Source of the DNA: JAFARE01 sp963777285
Lineage (GTDB): Bacteria; Chloroflexota; Dormibacteria; Aeolococcales; Aeolococcaceae
Direction: 5' to 3'
DNA: 64,000 bases
NCBI GenBank assembly: GCA_963777285.1
Contig: CAVZPR010000002.1
Location: forward strand, 1,054,001-1,118,000
The number at the start of each line of letters is the position of its first letter. Positions within the stretch are counted from its first letter, which is position 1. Below are positions 18,153 to 26,574 of the stretch, piece after piece. Made by a program: the position numbers and the translations under genes. The notes below the pieces were generated by a model. It ran no database searches. It was given only the letters and a program-made list of their open reading frames with translations, and was not told where the DNA came from.

Positions 18153-18180
18153 TTGAGAGAAGCTCGAAGCAACATATGTG
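18153..18180 (+). promoter_or_regulatory. Weak sigma70-like promoter before the DUF2231 gene
   Basis: TTGAGA at 18153-18158 and TATGTG at 18175-18180 are separated by 16 bases and sit just upstream of the ATG at 18202. Both hexamers are imperfect, so this is only a candidate. Confidence 0.3.
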
Positions 18181-18201
18181 GCGCGCCACGGAGGGCAGCA
18201 C

Positions 18202-18837
18202 ATGACCGAGACCGCAGTGCGTCAGAAAGTGGGTCAGGCCGCCGCCGCGGTGGAAGATGGCGGACAGGCGGCTGCGACTCGCCTGGAGCAGATGGGACAT
18301 GGGCTGGTGCGGCACCCGGTGGTGCGCGGACACCCGGTGCACGCGATGGCCTCGGACCTGCCCGTCACCCTGATTCCGGCAGCGTTCACGGCGTCGCTCG
18401 TCGCGGGCGCCAGGCGCCGGCCGCGGGCGTCGGAGCAGACGGCTTCGTGGATCACCCGCATCGCCGCAGCCGCTGCTGCCGCTGCGGCGGCCGGCGGCTG
18501 GTGGGACTGGCTGACCATGCCGGCAGACCATCCCGCGCGCCGCACGGCGACCTGGCACGGCCTGGTCAACTCGGCGGGCGCCGGCGTGGTTGCCGCCGCC
18601 GTCTTCAGCGACGGTCACCGCAGGTCGGCGCTGCTCGGTCTCGCCACCGGCAGCCTGCTGGTCGGCGCGTGGCTCGGCGGCGAGATCGTGTTCCACCACG
18701 GCTGGCGAGTGCGCCCCGCCGAGGAGGCGGAGATCGTCGCCGGTGAGCTTCGGCGGCGCGGCATCGACGACGTGCTCGCAGGCGCGCGCCGCGAGGTCGA
18801 CGATTTCGAGCGAAGAGAAACCTACTTCGCCCGCTGA
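18202..18837 (+). CDS. DUF2231 family membrane protein
   Basis: 211 residues from ATG at 18202, placed by a ggaggg ribosome site; an in-frame GTG 24 bases upstream is less likely. The block RGHPVHAMASDLPVTLIPAAF is the DUF2231 hallmark. It is followed by three or four helices (around residues 80-100, 115-135, 140-160) and a conserved GGEIVFHHGWRV. A charged C-terminal tail (residues 170-211) is probably cytoplasmic. Function is unknown; some relatives bind haem through conserved histidines. A 105-base gap to the convergent spermidine-synthase-like gene contains short inverted repeats that might end transcription. Confidence 0.85.
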   Translation: MTETAVRQKVGQAAAAVEDGGQAAATRLEQMGHGLVRHPVVRGHPVHAMASDLPVTLIPAAFTASLVAGARRRPRASEQTASWITRIAAAAAAAAAAGGWWDWLTMPADHPARRTATWHGLVNSAGAGVVAAAVFSDGHRRSALLGLATGSLLVGAWLGGEIVFHHGWRVRPAEEAEIVAGELRRRGIDDVLAGARREVDDFERRETYFAR

Positions 18838-18942
18838 CGCACCGGGCACCGCGCGGCGGTCAACGATGCGCGCGTTGTTGCGCGGTGCGATCGAGACATT
18901 GTTGTCCAGAACAGTGACCGTCACCGCGCGCTCTGGGTGGCG

Positions 18943-20478
18943 TCAGGGCGCCGTCGGCAGCAGCTGCTCGTTCAGCCTTCCCCCCGCGGCGATGTAGGCG
19001 AGCACCGCGCGATCGGTCAGCCATTCGACGGGCGCCTGGTCGTCGGTCATCGGGACCGCGGATGGTGCGACGGCGACCGCGTCGCGTGCGAACAGCGGGC
19101 CGAGCACGGCGACCGGCGCGGGCAGCCGCGCGAGGCGGGCCGCGACCGACGCGCGGGATATGGGCGAGTCGAGTCCCAGGACGAGCTCGTTGAAGCGCAG
19201 GGCAGGCCACACCCAGACCTGTGGCATCACCGTCGCGAGCGTGCCGCTGACCGCCTGCACCAGGCGGTTGTCGCCTGGTACGCGCTCGACGTTGAGCGCG
19301 ACCGCGCCGCCGGGATCGAGGTGCTCGCGCACCAGCTGGAAGAACTCGCGCGTCGCCAGATAGAACGGAATGTAGGTCTGGCGGTACGCGTCGACGACGA
19401 TCAGGTCGTAGCGCGCACCGGTGGTGTCGAGGTATGCACGCCCGTCGCCTGTGATCACGCGCAGGCGCGGGATCGCGTCCATGCCCATGTACCGCCGGGC
19501 CAGGTCGGTGATCGCGGGGTCGAGCTCGACGCCGTCGACAGAGACACCGGGGTACTCGGCGGCGAGGGCGCGGGCAGTGGTGCCGCCGGCGTTGCCGATG
19601 ACCAGCACACGCCGGATGGGTCGCGACGCCAGCGGAGGCGCCACCAGCGGCATGTCCCACTCGCCGCCGGTGAGAGCGGTGGACGGGCGGTACACGGACT
19701 GATCGGCGACGCCCTCGTCGGTGCGCATCACGATCTTTCCCTCTGCGTCGCGCAGCACCTGCACGAACTGGTACTGCGTCTGCTCCTCCGCGATCAGGCC
19801 GGCGATCGGCTTGACCGCCCCCGGCGGCAGCGCGATGAGCGCTGCGATGAGCATCGCCGCCGGAGCCGCCGCGCGCATCCAGAGCGGGATCGACACCAGC
19901 GCCACGAGCAGCGCCGACACCAGCATGGTGCGCTGCGTGCCGATCGCGGGGATGAGCACCAGCGCGGAGGCGAACGTACCGACGATGGCTCCGACCGTCG
20001 CCAGTGCCGACAACCTCCCGCTGGTGCGTCCCGCCGCCTCGACCCTGTGGATCGCCAGGCGCAGTGCGAAGGGCGACGCCATGCCCAGCAGCGAGACGGG
20101 CACGGAGAAGAGCAGAAGCGTCGCAAAGAACGAGCCCGCCACGACCCCGACGCTGAGGGCGGCAAAACCGTGGAGCGCGAGGTCCAGGAAGGGATGCGCG
20201 ACGAAGGGGAGGACGGCGATGGCCAGAGCGGCGCTGACCAGCAGAAGCCCGAGCACCTCAGGACGGGGATGACGGTCCGCGATGCGCCCGCCCAGCCAGT
20301 AGCCGACCGAGAGGTAGACGAGGATCAGCCCGATGACGTTGGCCCAGACGACCGTCGACGTACCGAAGTAGGGCGCGAGCAGGCGCGTGGCGCAGATCTC
20401 CACCGCGAGCGACGCGGCTCCCGCCGAGAAGACGACCGCAGGCAGGGAAGCCCGCCGCGCCGCCGGCGCATCCCCCAT
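18943..20478 (-). CDS. Membrane-fused spermidine synthase-like protein
   Basis: 511 residues from ATG at 20478; the frame stays open to a TTG at 20520. The N-terminal half (about 10-230) has seven or eight helices, including FSAGAASLAVEICATRLLAPY, as in fused MFS/spermidine synthase proteins. The C-terminal half is a Rossmann methyltransferase-like domain with motif VLVIGNAGGTTARAL and VDGVELDPAITDLAR. The phrase IVVDAYRQTYIPFYLATREFF matches the altered active-site region of this fused family, which lacks the classical catalytic arrangement. Aminopropyl transfer is therefore uncertain. Divergent from the first peptide-binding lipoprotein gene. Confidence 0.87.
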   Translation of the reverse strand: MGDAPAARRASLPAVVFSAGAASLAVEICATRLLAPYFGTSTVVWANVIGLILVYLSVGYWLGGRIADRHPRPEVLGLLLVSAALAIAVLPFVAHPFLDLALHGFAALSVGVVAGSFFATLLLFSVPVSLLGMASPFALRLAIHRVEAAGRTSGRLSALATVGAIVGTFASALVLIPAIGTQRTMLVSALLVALVSIPLWMRAAAPAAMLIAALIALPPGAVKPIAGLIAEEQTQYQFVQVLRDAEGKIVMRTDEGVADQSVYRPSTALTGGEWDMPLVAPPLASRPIRRVLVIGNAGGTTARALAAEYPGVSVDGVELDPAITDLARRYMGMDAIPRLRVITGDGRAYLDTTGARYDLIVVDAYRQTYIPFYLATREFFQLVREHLDPGGAVALNVERVPGDNRLVQAVSGTLATVMPQVWVWPALRFNELVLGLDSPISRASVAARLARLPAPVAVLGPLFARDAVAVAPSAVPMTDDQAPVEWLTDRAVLAYIAAGGRLNEQLLPTAP

Positions 20479-20617
20479 TGGGATGAATTTCGCTGCCAGT
20501 GCTCGAAACCGGCTTGCCAAGCGGCTATCCTACCGGCGCTCCCCGCCCGTCCAGGCGTGGGAACGGGTCGTGGAATCCCACGAATCCAAGCGCAGACTGG
20601 CTGCTAGGAGGGCAGGC

Positions 20618-22444
20618 GTGCGACTTTCGCGAATCAAACTAGGCGGAACTGTCCTGGGGATCCTGGGCATAGTCACGGTCGTCGCGTGCGGCAGCAACAG
20701 CAACGGCGGCAATCAGTCGTCTTCGCTGGCCGCGAGCCAGATCCTGAAATTCCCGACCTATCAGAGTCCGGGGACATGGGATCCGGGTGAGGCCGACGCC
20801 GAGGTCGACACCGAGTTCATGCAGAACGTGTACGACAACCTGTTCACGTTCGACAAGAGCTTGAACCTCAAACCCGACATCGCCACCTCCATTCCGTCGA
20901 CGAGCAACGGCGGAATCTCGAGCGATGGGCTGACGTACACGATCCACCTCAACCCCAGCGTCAAGTTCAACAACGGCGACCCGATGACATGCTCTGACGT
21001 GCTCTACTCGTGGTCGCGGTCGACCGACCTGCAGGGGCCCTACAGCTCCAACCTGAGTGCCATCGCAGGCTACAAGGCGGCGCAGGCCGCCGCGGGCGCG
21101 CCGCCGGCTGCGTCGTCCGCCGCATCTGCAGCCACGACGTTCCAGGGGAACATCGAGAGCCAGCTGGCCACGCAGGTCCCCAGCGGCAGCGGCTCGTTCA
21201 TCCCCAGCGGCCTGTCGTGCGCGAACCCGACGACGTTCATGGTCAAGCTGGCGCACGCCTGCGGCTGGTGCCTCACGGCCTGGGCGCTCCAGGGCAGCAC
21301 CGGCGCGGTCGTCGACGAGAAGGCGATCAAGAGCGACCCGGTCAACTGGTGGGAAAAGCCGGTGACCCCGGGCTGCACCGACTGCATGGCCGGAACGGGC
21401 CCCTTCTACCTCGCGTCCTTCACCGCCAACCAGTCGATGGTCTGGAAGGCCGTCAGCAACTGGTGGGGCAGCCCCAAGCCGACCCTGACCGAGGTGGACG
21501 TGGCCATCCACGACCCGTCGGCCATCGCAGGTGACGTCACCGCATGGGAGCAGGGCAGCTACGACCTCATCGGCTACGGCGGCAACAGCGGCAACCTGAC
21601 GTACCCGCTCATCCAGGGCATCAAGGGATCGCGCTTCGCGAGCCAGCTGATCACGCAGCCCAAGGGGCGCACCACGTGGGTCAGCTTCAACGAAGGCTGG
21701 ACCGCCACGGGCGGCCCATTCCTCGGCGAATCCCCGGCGGCCAAGGGCCTGCGCATGGCGTTCGACCTCGCGGTCGACAAGCAAGGGCTGGCCACCACCG
21801 TGTGCCACAACGTGCTGTGCACCGCTGCGACCGGCGGACTGATCACCAAGGGCCTGATCGGATACCTCGGTGACGGCCAGGACCCGCTGGCGAAGTACGA
21901 CCCCACGCAGGCCAAGGCTCTGCTGAACCAGTACGACCCCAACCACACGCTCACCGCCAACCTGAAGTACTCGTACAACGCGGGCGGCCTGAACGACCCG
22001 GTCGCGGCCTACCTGCAGAACGAGTGGCAGACCAACCTGGGCGTGCACGTGACGCTCGACCCGTCCAGCGACGCGTCGTCGTTCATCTCCAACCGCCTGA
22101 CGGGCAAGTACGTCATGGCCCGCGACGGCTGGCAGTTCGACTACAACCACCCGCAGGACTGGTTCGACAATCTCTGGGGCTACCTGGCGACAGCCGCCGG
22201 CGCCAACACCAGCGGCTTCGACGACCCGACGTACGACACCCTCCTGAAGCAGGCCGACCAGCTGCCCATCGACCAGGCTCTGCCGCTGTACAAGCAGATC
22301 GCCGGGATCCTGGCGCAGGACGTCATCTACATCCCGCTCTACTACTCGGTAGGCAACTTCGCCATCCACTCCTACGTCAAGGGAGCCGGCTCCAACACCC
22401 AAGCCGACTACTACTGGAACGGCATCTCGATCCTGAGCCACTGA
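20618..22444 (+). CDS. Peptide ABC transporter substrate-binding lipoprotein (system 1)
   Basis: 608-residue SBP_bac_5-family protein. The lipoprotein signal peptide ends in VVAC (Cys24). Typical features are DNLFTFDKSLNLKPDIA, DGLTYTIHLNPSVKFNNGDP and a C-terminal dipeptide/oligopeptide-binding lobe. A roughly 45-residue Ala/Ser-rich insertion (around residues 150-200) and several Cys residues (ACGWC, GCTDC) are unusual for the family. It captures peptides or similar solutes outside the membrane and hands them to the permeases encoded next. GTG at 20618 follows an aggaggg site. The longer open frame upstream is antisense to the spermidine-synthase-like gene. Confidence 0.9.
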   Translation: MRLSRIKLGGTVLGILGIVTVVACGSNSNGGNQSSSLAASQILKFPTYQSPGTWDPGEADAEVDTEFMQNVYDNLFTFDKSLNLKPDIATSIPSTSNGGISSDGLTYTIHLNPSVKFNNGDPMTCSDVLYSWSRSTDLQGPYSSNLSAIAGYKAAQAAAGAPPAASSAASAATTFQGNIESQLATQVPSGSGSFIPSGLSCANPTTFMVKLAHACGWCLTAWALQGSTGAVVDEKAIKSDPVNWWEKPVTPGCTDCMAGTGPFYLASFTANQSMVWKAVSNWWGSPKPTLTEVDVAIHDPSAIAGDVTAWEQGSYDLIGYGGNSGNLTYPLIQGIKGSRFASQLITQPKGRTTWVSFNEGWTATGGPFLGESPAAKGLRMAFDLAVDKQGLATTVCHNVLCTAATGGLITKGLIGYLGDGQDPLAKYDPTQAKALLNQYDPNHTLTANLKYSYNAGGLNDPVAAYLQNEWQTNLGVHVTLDPSSDASSFISNRLTGKYVMARDGWQFDYNHPQDWFDNLWGYLATAAGANTSGFDDPTYDTLLKQADQLPIDQALPLYKQIAGILAQDVIYIPLYYSVGNFAIHSYVKGAGSNTQADYYWNGISILSH

Positions 22445-22464
22445 GGGGCTGAACCCGAAACGAC

Positions 22465-22496
22465 AAGGGCGCCCCGCACCCGTGCGGGGCGCCCTT
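22465..22496 (+). terminator. Intercistronic hairpin after binding-protein gene 1
   Basis: A perfect 15-base inverted repeat (aagggcgccccgcac and its complement) with a two-base spacer starts 20 bases after the binding-protein stop. There is no strong T-run (gctctattcat follows), so it may act as an attenuator or an mRNA 3' end stabiliser as well as a terminator. Confidence 0.7.
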
Positions 22497-22509
22497 GCTC
22501 TATTCATAC

Positions 22510-22549
22510 TGAGGGTGGAGCAATGCTGATGAGGGTGGAGCGATGCTGA
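22510..22549 (+). repeat. Tandem 20-bp duplication of a translation start region
   Basis: Two copies of a 20-bp unit (tgagggtggagcRatgctga) lie head to tail at 22510-22529 and 22530-22549 with one mismatch. Each holds a ribosome site and an ATG. The second ATG (22543) starts the permease; the first (22523) opens an eight-codon reading frame (MLMRVERC) that ends at 22549, overlapping the permease start. The short frame could act as a leader peptide. Confidence 0.85.
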
Positions 22550-23499
22550 ACCGAGGCACGCGGATCTACATCGGGCAGCGGCTGCTGTTGATCGCCTTCA
22601 CGGTCATGGTGGTCTCGTTCCTGGTCTTCCTTGTGGTGCACGCGCTGCCGGGCAACGCGTTCATCAGCGACCGGCTGCACGGCCGGGCGCTGCAGCTGCT
22701 GCTGCACCAGTACGGGCTCGACCAGCCCGTGCTCATCCAGTACTGGAACTTTCTCAAGGGCGCAATCCACGGCGACTTCGGCATATCGCTGGTGACGCGT
22801 GGCGCGCAGATCACGCCGATAGTGCTGCGCGAGCTCAGTGTCAGCGCGATGCTCGGCGGGGCGGCGCTGATCGTGACGATCGGTCTCGGCGTGACGTTCG
22901 GGGTCCTGGCGGCGATCCGGCAGAACACGTGGGTCGACTACGTGCTCACCACCATCGCGGTCATCGGCTACAGCGTCCCCAGCTTCGTGATCGCGTCGCT
23001 CGGCATCCTGGTCTTCGGCACCTGGCTGAACAACGTCACCAACGGCGCGTTCTACTACCCGCTGCCGTGGACCGGCACCTATGGCACGATCGCCGAGCTG
23101 TCACTGCCCGCGGTGGCGATCGGGCTCTACACCTCGGGGCAGATCACGCGCATCACGCGCGCGAGCATGCTCGATGTGCTCAATCAGGACTACATCCGGA
23201 CCGCGCGCGCCAAGGGGCTGAAGACGCGCGTGGTCACGATCCGCCACGGCCTGCGCAACGCACTCGTCCCGGTGACCAGCATTCTCGGGCCGACGGTGGT
23301 GGGCATTCTCACCGGCGTCGTCGTCATCGAGAACATCTTCGGCATCCCGGGCCTGGGCAAGGAGTTCGTCGACAGCATCTTTCGCCACGACTACAACGTG
23401 ACCGTCGGCGTCTTCACCCTCTTCGCGTTGCTGGTGGGCTTGGCCAACCTCGGCGTCGACCTCATCTACACGGTCGTGGATCCGAGGATCCGCTACTGA
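22543..23499 (+). CDS. Peptide ABC transporter permease, DppB-type (system 1)
   Basis: 318-residue permease of the binding-protein-dependent transport family, with about six helices. The N-terminal RIYIGQRLLLIAFTVMVVSF and the EAA-type loop DYIRTARAKGLKTRVV near residue 215 identify the DppB/OppB type, with the conserved end VDPRIRY. It forms the membrane channel with the DppC-type partner. The ATG lies in the second copy of a duplicated start region. The stop overlaps the next start by one base (TGATG), so the two permeases are coupled. Confidence 0.92.
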   Translation: MLNRGTRIYIGQRLLLIAFTVMVVSFLVFLVVHALPGNAFISDRLHGRALQLLLHQYGLDQPVLIQYWNFLKGAIHGDFGISLVTRGAQITPIVLRELSVSAMLGGAALIVTIGLGVTFGVLAAIRQNTWVDYVLTTIAVIGYSVPSFVIASLGILVFGTWLNNVTNGAFYYPLPWTGTYGTIAELSLPAVAIGLYTSGQITRITRASMLDVLNQDYIRTARAKGLKTRVVTIRHGLRNALVPVTSILGPTVVGILTGVVVIENIFGIPGLGKEFVDSIFRHDYNVTVGVFTLFALLVGLANLGVDLIYTVVDPRIRY

Positions 23500-24410
23500 T
23501 GGCAACCACAGTCGTCACGCCGGCAACACTCGAGTACGCGGGCGGCACCGTCGCACGCGAGCAGACGAGCCTGTGGCGCGACGGGCTCCGCCGGCTGCGG
23601 CGCAACAAGCTGGCGGTCGCAGCCGCGGTCTACCTGGGGCTGCTCGCCCTCGTGACCATCGTGTCGCTCTTCTGGACTCCATACAACCCCAACGCAATCG
23701 GCACGTGCGGCGACTACGACCTGCCCAGCGGGGCCCACCTTCTGGGGTGCGATGACCTCGGCCGAGACCTCTTGAGCCGACTCATGGTGGGCAGCCAGGT
23801 GTCGCTGTCGGTCGGCCTCGCCACCGCAGTCATCGTGCTGACGGTCGGTGTCGTCGTAGGGCTCGTCGCAGGCTACCTGCGCGGCGTCGTCGACGCCGTG
23901 TTCAGCCTGCTCATCAACATCTTCTACGGCGTGCCGCCGCTGCTGGTGGCGATATCGCTCTACGTGCTCCTCGGCGCCAGCCTGGTGAACATCATCATCG
24001 CCATATCGGCAACGGTGTGGATGGACATGGCACGTCTCGTGCGTGGCCAGGCGCTGGCCATCCGCGAGCGCGAATTCGTCGAGGCCGCGCGTGCCGGTGG
24101 CGCGCGCTCCGGGAAGATCCTGTTCGCGCACATCTTCCCCAACGCGCTGGGGCCGATCATCGTGCAGGCCACGTTCGTGATCCCGATCGCCATACTGACC
24201 GCCGCGTTCTTCACCTTCCTCGGTTTCGGCGTTCCACCGCCGCAGGCGGACTGGGGTGGCATGGCCAACGAGGGGTTGCCGTCTCTGCAGGCGGGGTTCG
24301 ACCCCTACATCCTGCTCTGGCCGGCTCTGGCGCTGTCGATCACGCTGCTCGCGTTCAACTTCTTCGGCGACGGTCTGCGCGACGCGTTCGATCCGCGGCA
24401 GAAGCGCTGA
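23499..24410 (+). CDS. Peptide ABC transporter permease, DppC-type (system 1)
   Basis: 303-residue permease. A hydrophilic N-terminal extension of about 40 residues is followed by a first helix (LAVAAAVYLGLLALVTIVS), the DppC-type phrase LLGCDDLGRDLLSRL, an EAA loop (EFVEAARAGGARSGK), and the end block FNFFGDGLRDAFDPR. It pairs with the preceding DppB-type protein. The long open frame reaching back into the previous gene is a shadow; ATG at 23499 gives the normal family length. Confidence 0.92.
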   Translation: MATTVVTPATLEYAGGTVAREQTSLWRDGLRRLRRNKLAVAAAVYLGLLALVTIVSLFWTPYNPNAIGTCGDYDLPSGAHLLGCDDLGRDLLSRLMVGSQVSLSVGLATAVIVLTVGVVVGLVAGYLRGVVDAVFSLLINIFYGVPPLLVAISLYVLLGASLVNIIIAISATVWMDMARLVRGQALAIREREFVEAARAGGARSGKILFAHIFPNALGPIIVQATFVIPIAILTAAFFTFLGFGVPPPQADWGGMANEGLPSLQAGFDPYILLWPALALSITLLAFNFFGDGLRDAFDPRQKR

Positions 24411-24440
24411 TGCGATGACGCCCTCAGAGAGGAGCTGGTC

Positions 24441-25556
24441 GTGAGCGATCCCGTCCTCGACGTCAGAAACCTGAGCACATCGTTCTTCACCGATGACGGC
24501 GAGGTGAAGGCGGTGCGCGACGTCAGCTTCAACCTGCAATCCGGAGAGACGCTCGGCATCGTGGGGGAATCGGGGTGCGGCAAGAGCGTCACCGCGATGT
24601 CCATCCTCGGCCTCGTGCAGCGTCCGGGAAGGGTCGTGGGCGGTCAGATCATGTTCAAGGGGATGGATCTGCTGAAGCTGCCCACGGACCGGCTGCGCCA
24701 GATCCGCGGACGCGACATCGCCATGATCTTCCAGGATCCGCTGAGCTCGCTCAACCCCGTGCTGCGCATCGGCTTCCAGATCAACGAAGCGATGAAGGCG
24801 CACGACAAGGTGGCCGCGGAAGACGTGCACCCACGCGGCATCCAGCTGCTGAAGCAGGTCCGGGTGCCCGATGCGTCGCGCCGAGTTCGCGACTACCCAC
24901 ATCAGTTCAGCGGGGGCATGCGGCAGCGCGCGATGATCGCGATGGGGCTCTCAAACCGGCCGGAGATACTCATCGCTGACGAGCCGACGACGGCGCTCGA
25001 CGTCACCGTGCAGGCCCAGATCCTGGAGCTGCTGCGCGACCTCAATCGCGACCTGCAGACATCGATCATCCTGATCACTCACAACCTGGGTGTCGTCGCC
25101 GGCCTGTGCACCCGCGTCATCGTCATGTACGCGGGCGAGATCGTCGAGGAAGGACCGGTGGAGAAGATCTTCGACTCGCCGCAGCACCCCTACACGTGGT
25201 CGCTGCTGCGATCGCTGCCGCGCGTCGACGCCGACCGCCACGCCCGGCTGCGGTCGATCGAGGGGTTGCCTCCCGACCTGATCGCTCCGCCGCCGGGTTG
25301 CGAATTCAGCCCGCGCTGCCCGTTCCGCATCGAGCGCTGCTTCACCGAGGACCCGGAGCTCGAGCCGGTGGGCGAGGCGCAGCTCGCGGCATGCTGGGTG
25401 ACGATGGCCCGCGCCTACGAAGAGATGGGCGCGCGCGACATCGTCGACACGCGCCCGGGTGCCGCGAGCGGTGTTCGACCTCCTGCCGACCTGGTGCCCA
25501 AGCAGCCGTTCGCCCTGGAGCCCGAACCGTCGCCTCCGGTGGCAGCCGGTGACTAG
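24441..25556 (+). CDS. Peptide ABC transporter ATP-binding protein, DppD-type (system 1)
   Basis: 371-residue ATPase. Walker A is GESGCGKS (42-49), the Q-loop is IFQDPLSSLNPV, the signature is FSGGMRQRAMIAMGL, and Walker B is ILIADEPTTALD. The C-terminal OppD/F extension contains the Cys-rich block GCEFSPRCPFRIERC, with a further Cys in AACW, which in relatives can bind an iron-sulfur cluster. The GTG start follows gagaggagc. It provides energy for import together with the DppF-type ATPase that overlaps its 3' end. The Pro/Glu-rich tail after residue 330 is longer than usual. Confidence 0.92.
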   Translation: MSDPVLDVRNLSTSFFTDDGEVKAVRDVSFNLQSGETLGIVGESGCGKSVTAMSILGLVQRPGRVVGGQIMFKGMDLLKLPTDRLRQIRGRDIAMIFQDPLSSLNPVLRIGFQINEAMKAHDKVAAEDVHPRGIQLLKQVRVPDASRRVRDYPHQFSGGMRQRAMIAMGLSNRPEILIADEPTTALDVTVQAQILELLRDLNRDLQTSIILITHNLGVVAGLCTRVIVMYAGEIVEEGPVEKIFDSPQHPYTWSLLRSLPRVDADRHARLRSIEGLPPDLIAPPPGCEFSPRCPFRIERCFTEDPELEPVGEAQLAACWVTMARAYEEMGARDIVDTRPGAASGVRPPADLVPKQPFALEPEPSPPVAAGD

Positions 25557-26571
25557 TGCTGCGCCGGCCACCGAGCCTGCCGCAGCGCCGGCAGAGGAAC
25601 CGCTGCTGCGCGTGCGGGACCTGGTCAAGCACTTCTCCGTGGGCGTGGCCGGGACCTGCCGGGCCGTCGACGGCGTCACCTTCGACATCACTGCCGGAGA
25701 AACGGTTGGTCTCGTGGGGGAATCCGGTTGCGGGAAGTCGACGCTGGGCCGTCTGGTGACCCAGCTGATTCCCGCCACCTCGGGTGAGGTGATCTTCAAC
25801 GGCGTCGACCTGACGTCGTTGGGCGGGGAGAGGCTGCGGCAGCACCGCAAGGACCTGCAGATCATCTTCCAGGACCCGTTCGCCTCGCTGGATCCGCGTA
25901 TGACGGTCGGAGACATCATCGCCGAACCGCTGGTCAACTTCGGCATGGCACGGGGCAAGCAGAAGGACGCGCGGGTGCAGGACCTGCTGCGCGTCGTCGG
26001 GCTCAACCCATACTTCAACAACCGCTACCCGCACGAGTTCAGCGGCGGACAGCGGCAGCGCATCGGCATTGCGCGAGCCCTGGCGCTGAATCCCAAGCTC
26101 ATCGTCTGCGACGAGCCCGTGTCGGCGCTCGATGTGTCCATCCAGGCGCAGATCATCAACCTGCTCGAGGACCTGCAGCGCGAGTTCAAGCTGACCTACC
26201 TGTTCATCGCTCACGACCTGTCGGTGGTGCGCCACATCAGCCAGCGCGTGCTGGTCATGTACCTGGGAAAGATCGTCGAGATCGCCCCCAGCGACGACCT
26301 CTACGAGTCGCAGGACCACCCGTACACCAAAGCACTGCTCTCTGCGATCCCGGTTCCCGACCCCCGCGTCGAATCGCAGCGGCGCCTCGTGGAGCTCTCC
26401 GGCGAGATCCCCTCGCCGATTCACCCGCCGTCGGGCTGCCGCTTCCACACGCGCTGCCCCATCGCCGTGGTCCCGGGCGTGTGCGAGGACGAGGAGCCGC
26501 CACTGGAGCGCAAGGATTCCGGGCACATCGCCGCGTGTCACTTCTCGGAGAAGGTGCGGACGGCGGTCTGA
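25549..26571 (+). CDS. Peptide ABC transporter ATP-binding protein, DppF-type (system 1)
   Basis: 340-residue ATPase. Walker A is GESGCGKS (57-64), the Q-loop is IFQDPFASLDPR, the signature is FSGGQRQRIGIARAL, and Walker B is LIVCDEPVSALD. The C-terminal OppF-type block is SGCRFHTRCPIAVVPGVC. GTG at 25549 overlaps the dppD-type stop by eight bases; the first 18 residues are Ala/Pro-rich and variable. It closes the first peptide-import operon (binding protein, B, C, D, F). Only three bases separate its stop from that of the convergent epimerase gene. Confidence 0.92.
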   Translation: MTSAAPATEPAAAPAEEPLLRVRDLVKHFSVGVAGTCRAVDGVTFDITAGETVGLVGESGCGKSTLGRLVTQLIPATSGEVIFNGVDLTSLGGERLRQHRKDLQIIFQDPFASLDPRMTVGDIIAEPLVNFGMARGKQKDARVQDLLRVVGLNPYFNNRYPHEFSGGQRQRIGIARALALNPKLIVCDEPVSALDVSIQAQIINLLEDLQREFKLTYLFIAHDLSVVRHISQRVLVMYLGKIVEIAPSDDLYESQDHPYTKALLSAIPVPDPRVESQRRLVELSGEIPSPIHPPSGCRFHTRCPIAVVPGVCEDEEPPLERKDSGHIAACHFSEKVRTAV

Positions 26572-26574
26572 CGC

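Noticed and set aside
15445..18156. Plus-strand frame of about 900 codons across the L,D-transpeptidase and DMT genes.
   Set aside because: It is antisense to the transpeptidase, whose signal peptide, repeats and catalytic motif are clear; composition is of shadow type.
18848..18890. Inverted repeats between the DUF2231 and spermidine-synthase-like genes as a bidirectional terminator.
   Set aside because: The complementary stretches (caccgcgc/gcgcggtg and a short cgcgc/gcgcg loop) are weak and common in GC-rich DNA; kept only as a possibility.
20639..22507. Minus-strand frame of 622 codons across the first binding-protein gene.
   Set aside because: Antisense shadow with no recognisable domain; the plus-strand lipoprotein is clear.
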